A stretch of DNA of 7,783 nt from Candidatus Dadabacteria bacterium. Its GTDB lineage: Bacteria > Desulfobacterota_D > UBA1144 > Nemesobacterales > UBA2774. The stretch covers positions 1 to 7,783 of the forward strand of contig SMWY01000027.1 in assembly GCA_004356555.1 (NCBI GenBank), given 5' to 3'. The position numbers and the translations under genes are program-made. A model generated the notes under the pieces. The model was not told the origin of the DNA. It saw only the letters and a list, made by a program, of their open reading frames with translations, and made no database searches. Positions 5,900 to 7,783 of this stretch are shown here, one piece after another (positions within the stretch are counted from its first letter, which is position 1; each line of letters begins with the position of its first letter).

Positions 5900-7006
5900 C
5901 TAGTCGCCTGAGTTGATATCCACTATCTTAAAGACGCCCTCATTAGGTTTGTAAGGAAATTTTCCTTTGCACTTATTTATACATTTTCTATCATTGTCAT
6001 CGTCGAAAACTATAATAGCCTTGCCCGGTTTTGAGGTAAGGCTTACTCCCTCGGGCTTATGTGAAAATGATGGCATTTTTTTATACTGCTCCCAATTTGC
6101 AGCATCGTTCAGTCCTTCAAAATCCTCCGGTACCAGCCAGAGGTGTCCGCTGACATGTTCTTTCGATTTGCCATCTTTGTCTTCATAGCTCGTGAGGACT
6201 ATGTACTTGCCCGAATCAGGGTCGTATTCCAGAGAAGAGATACCTTCACCTTCGGGCATGCCTAATATCTTTTGTAAGTTTTCAGCATCTTTTAAGTCGA
6301 CATTGACAAGTATTTCGGGAGGTTTATTTAAATTATCGACATCGTATTTCAGAATAATTACTCTATATAATTCGATATATACCTTATATTTCTTCTTATT
6401 GTTGAGTTTTTCGTTTTTCCCGATTGCCCTTACTCCAACTAATAAATGCTTTTCGTCAGGTGTCAGGGCAAGCCCTTCGACTTTCAACCACGGAATAGGT
6501 TCCTTCTTATAGATTATTGCCTCATGAGGATCGTAGATTTCAAGCTCCTTTATATTCTCTATTACATAAGGTTCTTCATTCTTCTCATCTTTATTTCTTT
6601 TTAGGTTGAAACGGACTAGTTTTCTAAATTCATTATCACCGACAAATGCTGTGATAGCGTAAAAAATTCCGGGCTCCTTGAGTGATGCTGTAATCCCTTC
6701 AAGTTTTTTTACTTTTACTTTTTCAGTCTCTATTACGGGCTTGGATATCTGATGCAGCTTATTGTTCTGAAGCTCAAAAATAGAGAGATAGGGACCCTTG
6801 TCGTCAATAACTATATAATCATCGGTATCTGGTATTCGCGCTATACCTGATGGCTCGAATCGCTTATCCTTCAGTAGCTTATACCTCCCGAATGTAGTGT
6901 ACTTCTCATCCTCACTTTCAGCTCCAATGGCACCTGTAAAAAATAATGACCCTAAAAAGGCTGCTGCAAGTATTATACTAAGGACTCTATTAATTGAATT
7001 ATTCAT
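5900..7006 (-). CDS. Exported probable beta-propeller protein (DUF3616/phytase-like esterase type)
   Basis: A complete 368-residue protein with a clear N-terminal signal peptide: basic/polar start, hydrophobic core 8-25 and likely cleavage after AIGA (29/30). No lipobox is present, so it is probably free in the periplasm or secreted. The mature part is rich in Lys and Glu. Similar turn motifs recur: EPSGIARIPDTDDYIVIDD (51-69), KLEGITASLKEPGIFYAIT (101-119), KVEGLALTPDEKHLLVGVR (175-193), GEGISSLEYDPDSGKYIVL (253-271) and KPEGVSLTSKPGKAIIVFDD (317-336). A Glu-Gly-hydrophobic turn followed by a strand that reads out a 'display' is typical of propellers in the DUF3616 and esterase-like phytase families. 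I recognise the pattern rather than a specific enzyme, so no substrate is proposed. The C-terminus has two close cysteines, CINKC (342-346). The start is set by GGAGGTG 6-7 bases upstream. It lies downstream of the RND permease, but the 293-base gap and own promoter argue against tight coupling. Confidence 0.7.
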   Translation of the reverse strand: MNNSINRVLSIILAAAFLGSLFFTGAIGAESEDEKYTTFGRYKLLKDKRFEPSGIARIPDTDDYIVIDDKGPYLSIFELQNNKLHQISKPVIETEKVKVKKLEGITASLKEPGIFYAITAFVGDNEFRKLVRFNLKRNKDEKNEEPYVIENIKELEIYDPHEAIIYKKEPIPWLKVEGLALTPDEKHLLVGVRAIGKNEKLNNKKKYKVYIELYRVIILKYDVDNLNKPPEILVNVDLKDAENLQKILGMPEGEGISSLEYDPDSGKYIVLTSYEDKDGKSKEHVSGHLWLVPEDFEGLNDAANWEQYKKMPSFSHKPEGVSLTSKPGKAIIVFDDDNDRKCINKCKGKFPYKPNEGVFKIVDINSGD

Positions 7007-7043
7007 AACCGCACCTCCGCTTTTTTATGGCCAATACCACTGT

Positions 7044-7072
7044 TTTTTATCAGAAATGAACTGAATTGTAAA
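7044..7072 (-). promoter_or_regulatory. Candidate promoter of the exported propeller gene
   Basis: On the minus strand TTTACA (7072-7067) and TAAAAA (7049-7044) are spaced by 17 bases. The -35 matches 5 of 6 and the -10 matches 4 of 6 consensus bases. The predicted leader of about 30 bases contains the strong GGAGGTG ribosome binding site. Confidence 0.35.
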
Positions 7073-7079
7073 GTCTTAA

Positions 7080-7169
7080 AAAAGTCCCAATTTTGAGAAA
7101 TGTAGATAGGCCTTTTATAGGACTTTTGAAATAACGTTCTAAAATTTCTCATCCCCCTTCATCATGAGA
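7080..7169 (-). repeat. Cluster of inverted repeats, possible terminator of the RND gene
   Basis: Three dyads are present: AAAAGTCC (7080-7087) with GGACTTTT (7120-7127); GAGAAAT (7095-7101) with ATTTCTC (7144-7150); and TCTCAT (7147-7152) with ATGAGA (7164-7169). The first two interleave, so they could not both form as simple hairpins. Read leftward, the outer stem ends in GGGACTTTTTT, which looks like a terminator stem with T-tract, though the 32-base loop is long. It lies between the RND stop and the predicted propeller promoter. Confidence 0.4.
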
Positions 7170-7299
7170 TTATGTAACACGTTTCAATAAAGTTGTTGGA
7201 TATTTTAAATAGATACATACGAAAAGTGCTTAGTTCGCAACACTTAACTAACTTATATTTTTTAGTTTTTGTTATAATCGGACAAAGATTACAATTGGG

Positions 7300-7783
7300 C
7301 TATTTCTCTAGGCTTCCTTCCCACTTCACAATCTTAAGGTCAAGGACAAAGATTGCATAAAACACCGGTACGAGCACAAGTTCAATTGCAGTTGCCAGAG
7401 CGAGACCGCCAATCTGTGCGTAGCATAGTGGTTGCCATAATGGACCTCCGTGTATGGCTAGAGGGAACAGCGCAAATATAGTGGCACCAACAGTTATAAG
7501 AATAGGCCTTAAACGCTGTACTCCCGCGTCAAGGAGAGAATCTTTAAAGGGCTCGCCTTTTTTGCGCATCTTTTCTATGTAATCAAAGAGTACAATTACG
7601 TGGCTCACAATAATTCCTACAAGTGCTATCATTCCTAAAAATGCCATAAAGCTAAAAGGCTCACCCATGATTACCAGTGCCAGGAGGGACCCGACAATTC
7701 CATAAGGCACAGCGGCTAACACCAGAAACGGTTTGACCGCATTATTAAATTGGAATAACAACGCAAGATAAATGGCTGTGATT
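7300..7783 (-). CDS. RND-family efflux permease, C-terminal part (cut by window edge)
   Basis: The last 160 codons of a resistance-nodulation-division (AcrB-like) inner-membrane pump, which uses the proton gradient to export substrates through a periplasmic adaptor and an outer-membrane channel. The frame stays open to the right edge; an apparent TTG start at 7761 is only an internal Leu codon. Visible are the end of TM8 (AIYLALLFQ), TM9 (about 19-39, FLVLAAVPYGIVGSLLALV), the conserved loop GEPFSFMAFLGMIALVG leading into TM10 (45-69), then RLRPILITVGATIFALFPLA (TM11) and IGGLALATAIELVLVPVFYA (TM12). In TM10 the sequence is VSHVIVLFDYI, with Ser60-His61 where AcrB has Lys940-Asn941 and many relatives have Asn-Asn or Asn-Asp. 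GGPLWQPLCYAQIGG is also characteristic. I believe this matches an existing clade of RND permeases, but the substrate cannot be told. No adaptor gene is in view. Confidence 0.92.
   Translation of the reverse strand, partial: ITAIYLALLFQFNNAVKPFLVLAAVPYGIVGSLLALVIMGEPFSFMAFLGMIALVGIIVSHVIVLFDYIEKMRKKGEPFKDSLLDAGVQRLRPILITVGATIFALFPLAIHGGPLWQPLCYAQIGGLALATAIELVLVPVFYAIFVLDLKIVKWEGSLEK

Noticed and set aside
5967..6512. Two plus-strand open frames opposite the propeller gene
   Set aside because: Ser/Leu/Phe-rich antisense shadows of the Lys/Glu-rich minus-strand gene; no recognisable protein features.
7273..7278. Plus-strand TATAAT just before the end of the RND gene
   Set aside because: No -35 partner and no rightward gene; it would only drive antisense RNA, for which there is no other evidence.

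Overview
The window looks like ordinary chromosomal DNA from a Gram-negative bacterium of moderate-to-low GC. The Gram-negative reading rests on an RND-type inner-membrane pump, a secreted lipoprotein-type multicopper oxidase and a signal-peptide-bearing periplasmic-type protein. Nothing fixes the phylum. The non-coding stretches are short and AT-rich. I see no rRNA or tRNA gene, CRISPR array, insertion sequence or phage-like gene.

Left block (1-2167, minus strand). At the very edge are the first 33 codons of a protein that begins like a cyclic-nucleotide-binding-domain (Crp/Fnr-type fold) protein. They are preceded by a Shine-Dalgarno sequence and an extended -10 promoter. Upstream of it, in the same orientation, is a complete 610-residue multicopper oxidase with a lipoprotein-like export signal and all four copper-binding motifs. 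The 166-base divergent gap to its right (2168-2333) holds a 17-bp tandem repeat over the oxidase promoter region and a set of GATTA/TAATC inverted half-sites.

Centre (2334-5792, plus strand). A small DUF2007-like protein is followed by a weak terminator-like hairpin. Then comes the complete three-gene proton-translocating NAD(P) transhydrogenase operon, pntAA-pntAB-pntB. PntAA binds NAD(H) and PntB domain III binds NADP(H). PntAB and the PntB membrane domain form the proton path, so the complex uses proton-motive force to make NADPH. PntB has Asn where the E. coli protein has the proton-path residue His91.

Right block (5900-7783, minus strand). A 368-residue exported protein has repeated Glu-Gly 'EG(I/L/V)' turns and is probably a beta-propeller of the DUF3616/phytase-like esterase type. 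Upstream of it, running off the right edge, is the C-terminal part of an RND efflux permease. The 293-base gap between them contains three inverted repeats, two of which interleave, and a plausible promoter. The pnt operon and the propeller gene converge at 5793-5899, where I see no classical intrinsic terminator.

No convincing undescribed multi-gene system is visible. The points most worth a second look are the repeat-laden oxidase promoter, the exported propeller protein, the PntB Asn91 substitution and the structured 7080-7169 gap.
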